Source: Isohypsibius dastychi (lineage: Eukaryota > Tardigrada > Eutardigrada > Parachela > Isohypsibiidae). Taken from it: a stretch of DNA of 43,646 bases. Position numbers and translations under genes: made by a program. Below are positions 34,091 to 43,646 of this stretch, in pieces. The stretch covers positions 1-43,646 of the forward strand of contig JAQIWT010000057.1 in the NCBI GenBank assembly GCA_034696485.1. Direction: 5' to 3'. Under the pieces are notes generated by a model. That model made no database searches. It saw only the letters and a list, made by a program, of their open reading frames with translations, and had not been told where the DNA came from. Each line of letters starts with the position of its first letter. Position 1 is the stretch's first letter.

Positions 34091-36654
34091 TTAATACAAC
34101 ATAGGATAGCTCAGGCGTTTCGCATAGGTTGCGCTGTAGGGAATAAGAGCATTATTTTGTATCTTCCACCAAGTTTGCATCCTTCTTGCTCGTCGTAGAT
34201 AACTGCAATAAACCGGTGTCAAAATCAGAAACTTGACTCAAATCACTGCTCACGTCAAGATGGCAACCACTCCAGTTGTTATGGCAAACGCAATTATGGA
34301 TAGTACAATGGCAACAATCGTCGTGAATGCGGAATATTTATCTGAACGTAGAATTTTGCACACAAGATAAATCGGTTCGGCTCAAATAATCACGGAACCT
34401 ACCGTGACAAAATGTTTTCGTATAGCCACAAAGAGGCCTGTTTAGCGGCGGCACATTTTCCGCGTTTGCCCAGTCTATGACCTTTCCATTCATCTCCTCA
34501 AAGACATTCCATTTCGCGCGGTGAATCATGACCACCTGTACTGTAATATATTCAGCATAGAACATTTTTCTGCTGGTTTCTATACAGATAATCATTTCGC
34601 TTTCCGATAAACCAATGACCGTTTTGGTGACGTTTCAAACCACGATGAACAATCAATTATGTCTTCACCGTTCTTATGGGCCCAAAGCGCTGTGAGAAAT
34701 TTCCCACATACGACCTCTTGCCACCGATCTTGCTAATATGTCCCCAATGTATCTGATCTGCCAACGCCATTACAGTCACACGAAACGTACCTCAAATTGG
34801 TCCCCATCACGTGGCAAGTCATAGATACAAAAATCACTTCGCTTCATCCCAGTTTCATCCACGTACACTGACTCAGCATCCACGTCAAACGTCCGGTTCC
34901 AAAAACCTTGCGCCAACTCCGATCCGTTGAAAACGTCACGATTCGAAGAAAGACTGTCATTTATCACCTGTAACGATTTCAATCATAAACCGCGGGAGAT
35001 CCCACTATGAAAGCAAATCGTACCATCCCAAGCATCTGAAGCGCACTGTAAGAGGAAATTACAAAACTGGAGGGCTGCAAATGAGAGCCACTTGAATACA
35101 TCAAATGAATTGATGAAATCGGTCACCTACCTCCTCCTCCGATGGGTATGTGTGATTATAAGTCTCAAGTGATCTTTTCTTGAATTCCTCGAACAGTTTT
35201 GACGATTTCCCTAGTCTTTCATGCCTGCATGGCCGCATGAAAAGAAGACTTCGGAATGCTTTTTTAGCCACCTACAAAGCGATATACAGTGAAATCAGTT
35301 CTCTTAGATTCCAAAAATTCACAAGCCTCATCATGTCCACGATTCTTCTGCCAAGTCAGATTCCCGAAAAAACGGGGTATATTGTCTGGGGCTGAGTTGA
35401 AGTAAACCTATAAAGCCATATCCTTCACCGAATGAACTCAAGCAGTGGCCGTTCATGAACTACAAACATAGCTCCCATCAGTCATGTTCAATTGAGCTGC
35501 TTCAACCTGGAGAACTTGAAAACTGGAAGGTTGCAGACTGGCTACGTAAGGTGTACTGCTTACCAAACAATCGTAGGTTCTATCAGGGTCCATCGCTAAT
35601 ACGATCGCTGAAAGATGGCCAGTAACAACGATTTAGAGGTATGGTAGTGTTCGATATCGCAAAAACTGACCTCGGCTGTTTTTCGAGGCTTCTTTTAGTG
35701 CGGCCGTGCAATCCATAGGTTTTTCACTGTCAGACTTGATGAGAGTTGAGTAGACTCTCAAATTCTTTGCAACATGTTCTTCAGACGCAGCGTATGCAAG
35801 CTCCCCTGGGAGTGTGACATGATAAGGGATTTGGCTGTTCTCATGAGCGATGATTGTGACGTCGTGCCAACCATATTTCTGGAAAATGGCTATAAATACC
35901 CTTACGAACATTTCGTGCTGGACAACGGCGGTTGAGATGGTTGTTGGAAACGAGCTTCGGTCTCCGAGTTCCCGGAATGAAACACCCCTAGAAAAAAGAT
36001 TTAGCTGAATTTGTGAAGCAGGGATATTCTTTCGATATGTTTTTGAATGTATTTATTTTATTTGACCATAAACTATCAGTTAAATGAGTATATGTTTTTC
36101 TGTTTGAATCAATCCTAAAGCAAGCATTCCACGTGGATGTGGCCTATTTGCCCTTGCGAGGAATACTCTCTGAAAAAGTTATGCAGACGGTCAAAGATCA
36201 CAAAATCCAGAACTATCCAAACTGAAAAATGTTGTGAGAACTTACGTTGATATGAACAGAACGTTCCAACCTGCAGACAAAAATGGAGAGTTCGACTTGG
36301 CGAACAGAAAACAACAAATCCCACGTACCCGTTGCTAGAATGGCCATCGGTCTTGCAGAGTCTCCGCAACCCGGTGAGACGATGGTGACGAGATTATTCT
36401 TCCCAATACTGTCGTAGTAAGCGCGAGAAAGGTGATCGGTGTTTTCGGTAAGATCGACACAAGTTTTTAGATATGGTGAATTGACATGGATATGCCGGAC
36501 ACTGTAATTATAGTGATCCCGTAGATATTCGACGCCAAGGTCAAATCCAGGGCCATTCCATGTGTTGGCCATTAAAATGGCTCCACTCATAATATTGTAA
36601 GTGATGATTGTTAGGTTGATCATTTTGTCTGTTGGGAGAAATGCGGGATTCCAA
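34091..36654 (-). CDS. ANF-receptor-domain membrane receptor with short tail (clearance-receptor-like), N-terminus not found
   Basis: Twelve exons, all in phase: 36654-36329, 36270-36246, 35987-35671, 35607-35564, 35506-35464, 35391-35323, 35258-35131, 35074-35024, 34967-34791, 34535-34403, 34341-34254, 34202-34091 (503 codons from the first exon seen). The ectodomain matches the receptor-guanylyl-cyclase ligand-binding fold: ATGWNVLFIS, IFQKYGWHDVTIIAHENSQI, VEAAQLNMTDGSYV, the juxtamembrane region WANAENVPPLNRPLCGY, then a membrane helix (FTTIVAIVLSIIAFAITTGV). After it only 37 residues follow (YLRRARRMQTWWKIQNNALI and on) before TAA. No kinase-homology or cyclase exon was found downstream. 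NPR-C, the vertebrate clearance receptor, has the same plan with a tail of about 37 residues. The exon with the signal peptide is not identified; it should lie above 36654. One acceptor (aaaaaag before 35258) is weak. Confidence 0.75.
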
Positions 36655-39169
36655 CTGGAAATTGCGTCTGACAGTGAGCGAAGATGTGTATATCTTGTTG
36701 AAATGTAAGCTGCCGTCAGTTGATACGTAGATACGAAGCGTCAGTCTCACGGTGACAATTCCAGAAGAAGAGAAAACGAAGCACAAATTGATTATCTAGA
36801 ATTTGTCAGCGTTTCAGGGGCAAAGGTGGGCACCAAATAACCGGCAATTGCAGTGTATTTGGACATTCGCGAAATTACTCAGTTTGTGGGCGTTTTTGGT
36901 GTTATGCACTCATCACGACCCTGAACGTGCGTGTTTGCCGGCTTTCTGAAACATCTCTTCTTCATCGGAGTAGTTTTCCATACAGCTCACAGAGACACTT
37001 TGCTTATGTTCAGCCTATCTGACGAGTAGCTATCCTGTTTAGCAGCTTCAGCGTCTTACGCAGTGGGAGAGCTTAGGAATTTGAGCTCCTTGAAAAAGGC
37101 TCCAAGTGCACCCTGTTGTGGCCAATCGCCCTTAACTTGACTTCACATTCCGGAACCACCTGACCTGAACACACATACTTTCTCAAGATATAACTTTCTG
37201 ATCAAGTCTCGATGAGATTTTCTCATCGGGACTTCGTGTTGAGCAAAAATTGTGAACTGTTACGAACGGCTATATGCCCTCTTTGCGAATCAACAAACTT
37301 CGGTCAAAAGACGCTCTCACTATCAGTTTCTTACTGCTTAATGACTTCCTTCCTTGAAACGACGTCAACTTATATTAACAAATTGAGTATCTGATGTAGA
37401 CGTCGAATTCGGCAGACGATTTTCTGATAAACCCTTGCTCGGGGATGGTGGAGGGCGGGGGGTCTTGACGAACTCCCCGAAAGGTCAGGAAACTCCCTTC
37501 AAATGTGATTCTGAGCAAAACACCGAACAGATAGTGGTAAAACACTCACCAATCGGTCATCAACCGGTGAGAGAAATACGGCCGCAAAACATTCGTCAGA
37601 AAGCACGAATTTTCCAACGATCTGGTGGTAGAGGACTTTTATAAGGGTCGCACATTGCCGATAGATTTCAAAAATCTTGATTGTTAAACCCAACTGCCCT
37701 GCGCAGTATCGTGCGCACAACAATTAACCTCTTATGGCGCATCAGTTGGCCCAATCCACATATTTCTTGAAAAGGCCACTTATCAGACGAACAACGATCG
37801 GCAACAGCTAAATGACCGCGTTGTGGCTTTGCTTCCTCCGCACAACAGCAGTCCTCATGTTCTAGTGTCAAGGTCAGTATTCAACCAATGCCGAGAAGGG
37901 GTCATATATTTCCTCCATGAATGGCTATTGAAAGAGGTTTCAGGGATGACTGTACCGTATAATGATTGCGGCAAACAGCGGGCCAGCAGGCCGATCTGTC
38001 ACTCGTAGGGTGAATACTTAGGTAGATGCTGATCAAGCGGAAACAGTTCTACTCCGAAACCCCAAGTACAAACTCGAACGGTCAGTTAAAAAGATGTTCC
38101 AGACACTAATAGGCGCGTGAGACATGTTCAAAGTTAAAAGTGCGGTAACCAAAAGTCGATGTGCGATCCACAGGTTGATCTTTAAGTCGATCTTTCATTG
38201 CCTGGAAAAAACGCCGAAAAATTCCCAGTGGGCCATTTCTTCCCCATAGAGGCAATTGAAAACACATTGCGATACCCTGTGACGAATCACGAAATTCTAA
38301 AACATTTGAAGAATGGGGGCCATCCCTCTTCCCAGGTACAGCACGGTTGTCCTTTTTTCAACGATCCCCATGAACTTTGTTTTTGTTGAAAAGGTTTATT
38401 GGGTAGAGAAAAGTACTGAGTGACTGACTACCAGTCTAGGCTGAACAAAAAAGCAGGTGGCGAAGTTTCTGTCACAAAACTTTCCAGGGAAACCTGTTCT
38501 TTCCAGCCCGAACCGGGTTTGACTGTGCTGTGAGCAATTAAGAATAATCTGTCTTTATTAGTCCTCTGATATGGGTGGTCTGACATCCATCTATTCTTAA
38601 ACAAGATGCTGCTTAGATCTTGATGTATAGTTGCTTTGGAAGAGGAAACAGGCCGGGCTTCTAATTCGAGTAATATGATAAGTGGTTTAACTTCGGGTTT
38701 TCCACTCTCATCCGCCATGAACAGCCCTTCAACAGCTAGCACTTTCTTTTACCTCTTTTGAATAGTGAACACAGTGAAACTCATTCTCATACATAAAGTA
38801 ACCCAGCGCTCTCTTTTTGCGCCAGTTTCAATTCTGAGAAAGGTTCTGCTTATCGATCAATAAAATCACCACCGAGGAACCCTTGATCACCCTAGTTATA
38901 GCTGATAAAGCCGAATTATCGACTAGCTGCACCAACCCCACCAGTACCTCATCTGGGATTATGACACAGTTCACCAGGAATGCTGCGTTGAAGCATACTT
39001 TTTGGCAGAACGATGGCACGCGTTTTCATTAACGGTGGCTCGGCTCCAACGTGACCTTTTGTTGGATTGGGGGGTTTTCACAGTCTGAAATAACCAATTC
39101 GCTTAGGCTTATGGCAAACCCGGTCGTAAGCAGGGAGGATACATCGAAATTTCTGGAAATTTGAACAGG
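36655..39169. other. Intergenic region holding dispersed repeat copy 2
   Basis: Its left end should hold the first exon of the ANF-receptor-like gene; a hydrophobic stretch near 36735-36786 (LCFVFSSSGIVTV) is a weak candidate without an ATG in frame. The middle is mostly the dispersed repeat. Minus-strand open frames at 38428-38742 and 38828-39019 have no recognisable domain. No complete gene is supported. Confidence 0.45.
37660..38620 (+). repeat. Dispersed repeat, copy 2
   Basis: It matches about 29660-30330 in order and orientation but is about 290 bp longer, the extra sequence lying roughly between 37930 and 38320. The best block is around 38350-38610: the shared order is cccatgaact, aaagtact/aaagtacg, gaacc(c)gg, tttattagtc, then gatatggg-ggtctgacatc. 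Its edges are approximate. Confidence 0.75.
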
Positions 39170-39177
39170 TATATAAG
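39170..39177 (+). promoter_or_regulatory. TATA box of the small secreted-protein gene
   Basis: TATATAAG, with an initiator-like aacagttgg about 22-30 bp downstream (39191-39199) and the first ATG at 39240. The spacing is what a focused RNA polymerase II promoter would show. Confidence 0.6.
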
Positions 39178-39239
39178 TCGTTATACGCAGAACAGTTGGA
39201 TACAGAGAACGAAGCAACGTTACCGCTTTCGGTGCAAGT

Positions 39240-39631
39240 ATGTTTGAACCCACGATGAAAACCCTACCGCGCCCAGCATTGATTCTACTTGCGTACCTCA
39301 TATCGTTTCTTGGTACTACCTCAGCACAGGAGCATTACGACAGGAACCCAGCAGGTCATTTGGTTGCCGACTAATTCTCTCCCTTACATTGCAAGATCAC
39401 ATGTGTCAAGTTCTAGGTCCCAGATTCGTCCTGCCGTACATCAAAGCGCGTCTACCAACTGGTGTGACAACCGAGATAGGAAAAGCACGGCTGATCCCGA
39501 GAAAACTGCTTGTCGTGCCAATCAAGGTCGTGGATGACCCTCGAATCACGATAGGCGGCCGGCCTCTGCAAATTTTGTTTAATAGCCTGCTGAATGATAA
39601 GAAAGAGCATGGGAGCTGGTATCTGGGATGA
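39240..39631 (+). CDS. Small secreted protein, possible neuropeptide precursor
   Basis: Two exons, 39240-39354 and 39411-39631, joined in phase 1 across a 56-bp intron, 111 aa. ATGs at 39240 and 39255 are both in frame; either gives a clear signal peptide (MKTLPRPALILLAYLISFLG, then TTSA before QEH as the likely cut). The mature part has no cysteine and is basic, with candidate convertase sites: PRK near the middle and DKK near the end. The last residues after KK are EHGSWYLG and then stop. A C-terminal Gly directly before the stop is the usual amide donor, so cutting at KK would give EHGSWYL-amide. I do not recognise the peptide family. The alternative is a small secreted effector or antimicrobial protein. 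The TATA box and clean intron support a real gene. Confidence 0.6.
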
Positions 39632-41584
39632 GGAACGTCTCTTTCGTGCGATGATGATGATTTCATCAGTGCACTTATTAAACAGTAATCCAAACCAAAT
39701 TTCCACCGCCGCCATCTTTCTACTTTCAGGTTGAATTTTGTGAGCCCGTTGATTCTTTATGGCGTTTTCTTTTTTTTCTGTCAATTTGTGTTCTTAGAGT
39801 TTCTTATTATCGTGGAAGTGGGATTTCTCTTCGTAAAAAAATGGGACTATACTACTTGGTCATCAGATTGCTATTTTATTGAAAAGTACTGGATCGCATC
39901 GTTCGAATCCATTTGCTATTGAACAGGCAAGACAAATACAATATTCGTCATGAACATGAAGACCCAAGTCTCGTTGTGAAGCTTAGAATGGGGATGGGGT
40001 GATACATCACCCTGCCCGAACCTGACTACACAAACACCTCTCGACGCTTTAGACTGTTTCGAATTCGAGACTTGCAAAGTTTCAGAAAACAGAGCGAACA
40101 GCGAAGCACGCTTGATAGGTTACAGCGTTGGCATCTAACTCCAATTGCTACAAGGTTTTGGGTTTCACAGTGAAGACCTCTCCGTTGCTTGAGAACCGAG
40201 CCCCATATGTTTGCGGTTCTGTCGGGAGCAAGCCAAACGCCTCCATTGAGTTCTTGGAGAGTTACGAACTGTTCTTCTCATTCATAAGTTTGCTCGAGTT
40301 TCGACGGTTTTCCGCCGATTGAAGAAAAGAGTAAAAGGATCTGGTGATGGAAGTGTTTATCGAGTGCATTTATTGAAGAAGATCTCCTCGTGAACTTTAT
40401 CTGTTTTTAAACCTTTCTTCCTTCCGATTTCTTGTTAAACCGCTCTATGAAGAGAGGGCTGAGTAACGCGGACTTTCGGCTTAGTCCTTTAGTTATTCTG
40501 AGGTACAATACTGTCACCCGTACGGTCGTTTCCCGTGTATGTCGTTTCGGTACGGATGATTCGAAATAAACATTCCGACTTGCCACCGAAACAAATGTAC
40601 CGAACAAGAATTTTAAGATGAATCTGAGTGGAACCAAAATTTCGATCAGAAATAACAGATAATGCAAGTTCGGAGAGGTCGAATAACCGAGTACACAATT
40701 TCGGATGGTTCTAAGCAAAACAAAAAATTTGATCAGAAATAACCGATCAGATCACTCAGGCGAAGTCAGATTTCCGTTGTGACCATCTTGAGATGAATCG
40801 AATCTCGCAATCCGGCGGAATTGGCGTTCCGCTTCCGCACGGTTTCAACGGTGAATACGTTTCTTGTGTCGTTTCCAAGCAGAACTCCAGTTCCGCATGC
40901 TTAAATTAAAGTTGCAATCCAACACTATCGGTCAAGACCTCGCGGAACCCGCATTCCGCTGGAAAATTTAGATCCTAAGACTAATCTTCAACTAGCCGTT
41001 GACAATTATTTTTGTTCGGGCGTATTCAGCAATGAACAATCAACTTGAAAATTTGAGAACCCGTGAGGGTCAGCAGAAGAATTTCCATTTCTCGTGATGC
41101 CGCGAACGTTTATTGTTGTCAATCTTTTCCCTAGAAGACAGCAGCGACCAGGCAAAGGATTGCAAAATGGCCATCCTACCACAGCAATCGCTGACACCTT
41201 CTGACTTCTGTTCTGTCCCAACTCGAAAACTGAAACGGAAATGGTTTTCGCAGAACATTTCTCAAGGTCACATTTTGTTTATGTATCCTGCCGATCCAGC
41301 AAAAGTTTCAAGTTCATTCATTCTCAATCACGCTCATGGATAAAGTAACCATCTAAGTAAAACAATATTCATCCATCTCCATCAAATCCCCACCCGCTTA
41401 ATCGCTGATTAAGTTACCTCAGGTCAAAAACTAATTCTTCTCCAATCTTTTAAGCTGCTCAAGTTGCGAAATTTGAGGAGAATCGCGAGACTACATCAAC
41501 AAGAGGGCAGAGCTCACGCATGAGTGCGTTCCTAATATATCAACCAGACCGAGAAAAAAGTCGACAAACAAAGCAGCAGAATCA
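39632..41584. other. Intergenic region
   Basis: No supported gene. Several open frames of 60-110 codons (for example 39452-39784 minus, 40407-40718 minus) overlap one another or other genes' opposite strands and lack domains, signal peptides or paired splice sites. Confidence 0.45.
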
Positions 41585-41592
41585 TATAAAAG
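41585..41592 (+). promoter_or_regulatory. TATA box of the PPxY membrane-protein gene
   Basis: TATAAAAG, with an initiator-like ttcaatcagcg (41600-41610) downstream and the start ATG at 41790. Confidence 0.55.
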
Positions 41593-41789
41593 TGTGTTAT
41601 TCAATCAGCGGCGAAAGATTGCCGAATATGTGATTGTGTAAGCGGATTGGTGTATGTGTTGCGCATTGCAGCATAGCGCAGCCATACACCGGGAAAGTGC
41701 TTCCGTTTGCTCTTTATGTTTTCCGAGCCGGTTGGATATGTGGGGTAGAATATATTACTGATTGAAGAAAAAATCATCTTCTGCGAGGA

Positions 41790-42770
41790 ATGTCGGATGG
41801 GAGGGAGTGGCGTGACCACCAGAATGGGATCGCTGCATTACTGAGCAATTTCACCAAATCGGTCATCAAATGGAATAATCGCACTCCTGTGGAGCCGGAT
41901 GTTCCGTTTGCAACGAGACCAGGTAGGTCATGAAACACCTGTTTTCCGGGATGTTTTCCTTTCGGCCCTTAAAATTTCTGGTATGACTTGCACCTGAGCA
42001 AAATCAAATAACAAAAAATTATGAGAAATTTTGCGATTCTTTTGGTATAGTTTTATTTATTTAATCCCGAATTTTGTTTGTTTTGTTGTATATTTCAGAT
42101 TCAATGAACGGGTCGCCCTCCGGCTACGCGATTTACCCACCCCTCCAGCCTGCCATAAACCACACGTATCCCCGGTCCCATTTGAAAACCGATCGTGAAT
42201 TCCAGTCATTGTTAAACTACTGGGACTCCAGCCCGGATGCGGAAGGCATCGAGACGTCATCGAGCGCCGGCAACTACGAGTCAGTGATCATCGGTCTCAC
42301 CTTACTGATCCTCTGTCTGTTGGTCATTGCCATCATCCTCATAATCGCCATGTTTCGAGTGCGCCAACTGCGTTTAGTCGGTGGCACGCGAAGCCTCTCG
42401 CATTCACAGCCACGGCATGGTAACCACTAATGTTTGAGCGGATACAGTGTTGTGTAACATGAATGTGATGGCAGGTGGTGATGCGGAGATTAGTGTTCGT
42501 GTGAATGAAGCATCCGCTTATGTGATCGGAGCGCCGCCGGCTTACCAAATGCAAATTCAGAAACCGGTTTGTCCGGAACCGCCGCCGAGTTATGAGTACC
42601 TCATGCAGTCAAGCGTTGAGGAGGAGAACGTGGTCGAGAGTGATGTTCAAGAGCGACGGTCAGAGAGTGTGATAGAGTCGGAGAACGTCACTGTGCGAAC
42701 GGACGAGCAGAACGATGATGGCGGTCACGGTCAAGTTCACATCCAGACCATCAGCGCTAATGTACCTTGA
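41790..42770 (+). CDS. Single-pass membrane protein with cytoplasmic PPxY motifs
   Basis: Three exons, 41790-41922, 42099-42419 and 42475-42770, both joins in phase 1 (second intron 55 bp), 249 aa. There is no cleavable signal peptide. Order: a polar N-terminal region of about 110 residues with N-glycosylation sites (NFT, NRT, NHT) and IYPPLQP; one strong membrane helix (SVIIGLTLLILCLLVIAIIL) followed by basic residues (FRVRQLRL); then a cytoplasmic tail with PPAY and PPPSY and an acidic, Ser/Glu-rich end. PPxY motifs bind WW domains of Nedd4-type HECT ubiquitin ligases, so I infer an adaptor that sends itself or cargo into endosomal sorting. The layout recalls Commissureless and similar Nedd4 adaptors, but no specific orthology can be claimed. 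Confidence 0.8.
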
Positions 42771-43646
42771 CTAGATTTCCTGTAGTATTCTCTGTACTTC
42801 TCTGAACTTGGACCTGTGCTTTACTCGAATCAGCCTTCCATTCAATAACGGAATTTGAAACTGTCATTTTGATTTAACTCGGTTTGGATCCGCTAAGAAT
42901 ATTTTTAAAACCCAAAGATCGCGTCCCGTGGTACTCGGAGTCAGATACAACACAACTAAGTGATGAACATCTTGACCGTGTTTTAAGGTATTGATCATGT
43001 GGAATCAGGATACAGTTCACGAGCAATGCTAGTGCGCACCGTGGTACTGTGAACTCATAGCACTGAGTACATATAGATCCACGAGCACCGTATTCGGGTA
43101 AAAGCACTGTGGGTATCGTAATCGCTGGCGGGCAAAAAATCATCATCACTGTACTGACGGAATTAAGGAACAGTAATCAGCGTGGTCAGCGAACTTGCTA
43201 TGATACTCAGAGTGATATGATGGCAGGAAACTGTGTCACACCATACCTCTAAGTTCCCTCGCTCAATCAACCTGCTTTCACGCACGAGTATACCCGTTTC
43301 GGGCTGGATCAAGCCCAATATTATTGTTAATGCCCTTGGAGTGAACAAGTGCGCAAGCGATTCGAAATGTGCTTTTAGAGTCAAAAAACCGAGAGGTACA
43401 AAATCTGAAATGCCGATCCTGCTGACCACACATCCTGGTGGTCAGCACAAGCAACAGGCGAATTGATTTCTATGGATGGCACCATGACTTCATGAGCTAT
43501 TCACATCACTGCTTAAGCGATAATCAGCCAACTTCCTTTGGAACCATGGCACTGACACACCGTATGACGAAAACCTTCGGGCGTCCCCCAGCCAGATGCT
43601 CGTGGGACATATTGCGGAAGGTTGCTTTAAGATGTAAAATTACAAA
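42771..43646. other. Right flank, no recognisable gene
   Basis: This holds the 3' flank of the PPxY protein gene. Overlapping open frames on both strands at 43163-43466 have no recognisable domain. A short minus-strand segment near 42990-43030 vaguely resembles 38940-38990, perhaps a decayed repeat. Confidence 0.45.

Noticed and set aside
35263-35322. Apparent frameshift in the short-tail receptor near GHDEA
   Set aside because: Using the acceptor at tttgtag breaks the frame, but the next AG (aaaaaag before 35258) restores DEA-SFRSLLFMRP, so a pseudogene call is not needed.
38828-43150. Weak resemblance between 38940-38990 and 42990-43030
   Set aside because: Only about 30 bp align with many differences; too little to call a repeat.
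1-43646. A bacterial-type defence island, CRISPR array or operon
   Set aside because: All recognisable genes contain introns and are animal proteins; no regularly spaced repeats or polycistronic layout exist.

Overview
This is nuclear DNA from an invertebrate animal. Every recognisable gene is split by spliceosomal introns, many only about 50-60 bp long, with GT-AG borders. The gene set is metazoan: membrane guanylyl cyclase receptors, rhodopsin-type GPCRs, mitochondrial aconitase and a TXNDC15-like protein. No rRNA, tRNA, CRISPR or bacterial-style operon was seen. The compact introns and divergent lineage-type GPCRs would fit a tardigrade or similar ecdysozoan, but I cannot prove the phylum from this window.

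Layout. 1.7-9.2 kb (-): a 24-exon gene for a secreted protein of about 1,798 residues, built almost entirely from one repeated beta-alpha-beta-beta-alpha unit (13 copies by my count). It contains an apparently identical 1,108-bp tandem duplication that created an in-frame chimeric exon. 11.8-16.7 kb (+): a 20-exon receptor guanylyl cyclase (about 985 aa) whose cyclase has lost one metal-binding aspartate. 17.6-18.9 kb (-): a GPCR. 20.7-23.0 kb (-): a TXNDC15-like thioredoxin-fold membrane protein. 23.6-28.1 kb (-): mitochondrial aconitase, 13 exons, 786 aa. 30.9-31.9 kb (+): a second GPCR. 34.1-36.7 kb (-): an ANF-receptor/transmembrane gene with only a 37-residue cytoplasmic tail, resembling a clearance receptor. 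39.2-39.6 kb (+): a small secreted-peptide precursor behind a TATA box. 41.8-42.8 kb (+): a single-pass membrane protein with PPxY motifs. The spacers carry a two-copy dispersed repeat (about 29.66-30.33 and 37.66-38.62 kb), a near-perfect hairpin at 19.7 kb and several long G/C homopolymers.

How the genes relate. There is no sign of a co-regulated pathway. Aconitase and the TXNDC15-like gene are ordinary conserved genes lying head-to-tail. Around them are fast-evolving secreted and membrane proteins that deal with the outside of the cell: two ANF-type receptors, two GPCRs, a modular secreted protein and a possible peptide precursor. Both ANF-type receptors look unable to make cGMP alone, one by active-site substitution and the other by lacking the catalytic domains. 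Exon boundaries were assigned by eye from splice signals, reading phase and protein continuity; most joins are phase-consistent, and the doubtful ones are flagged.
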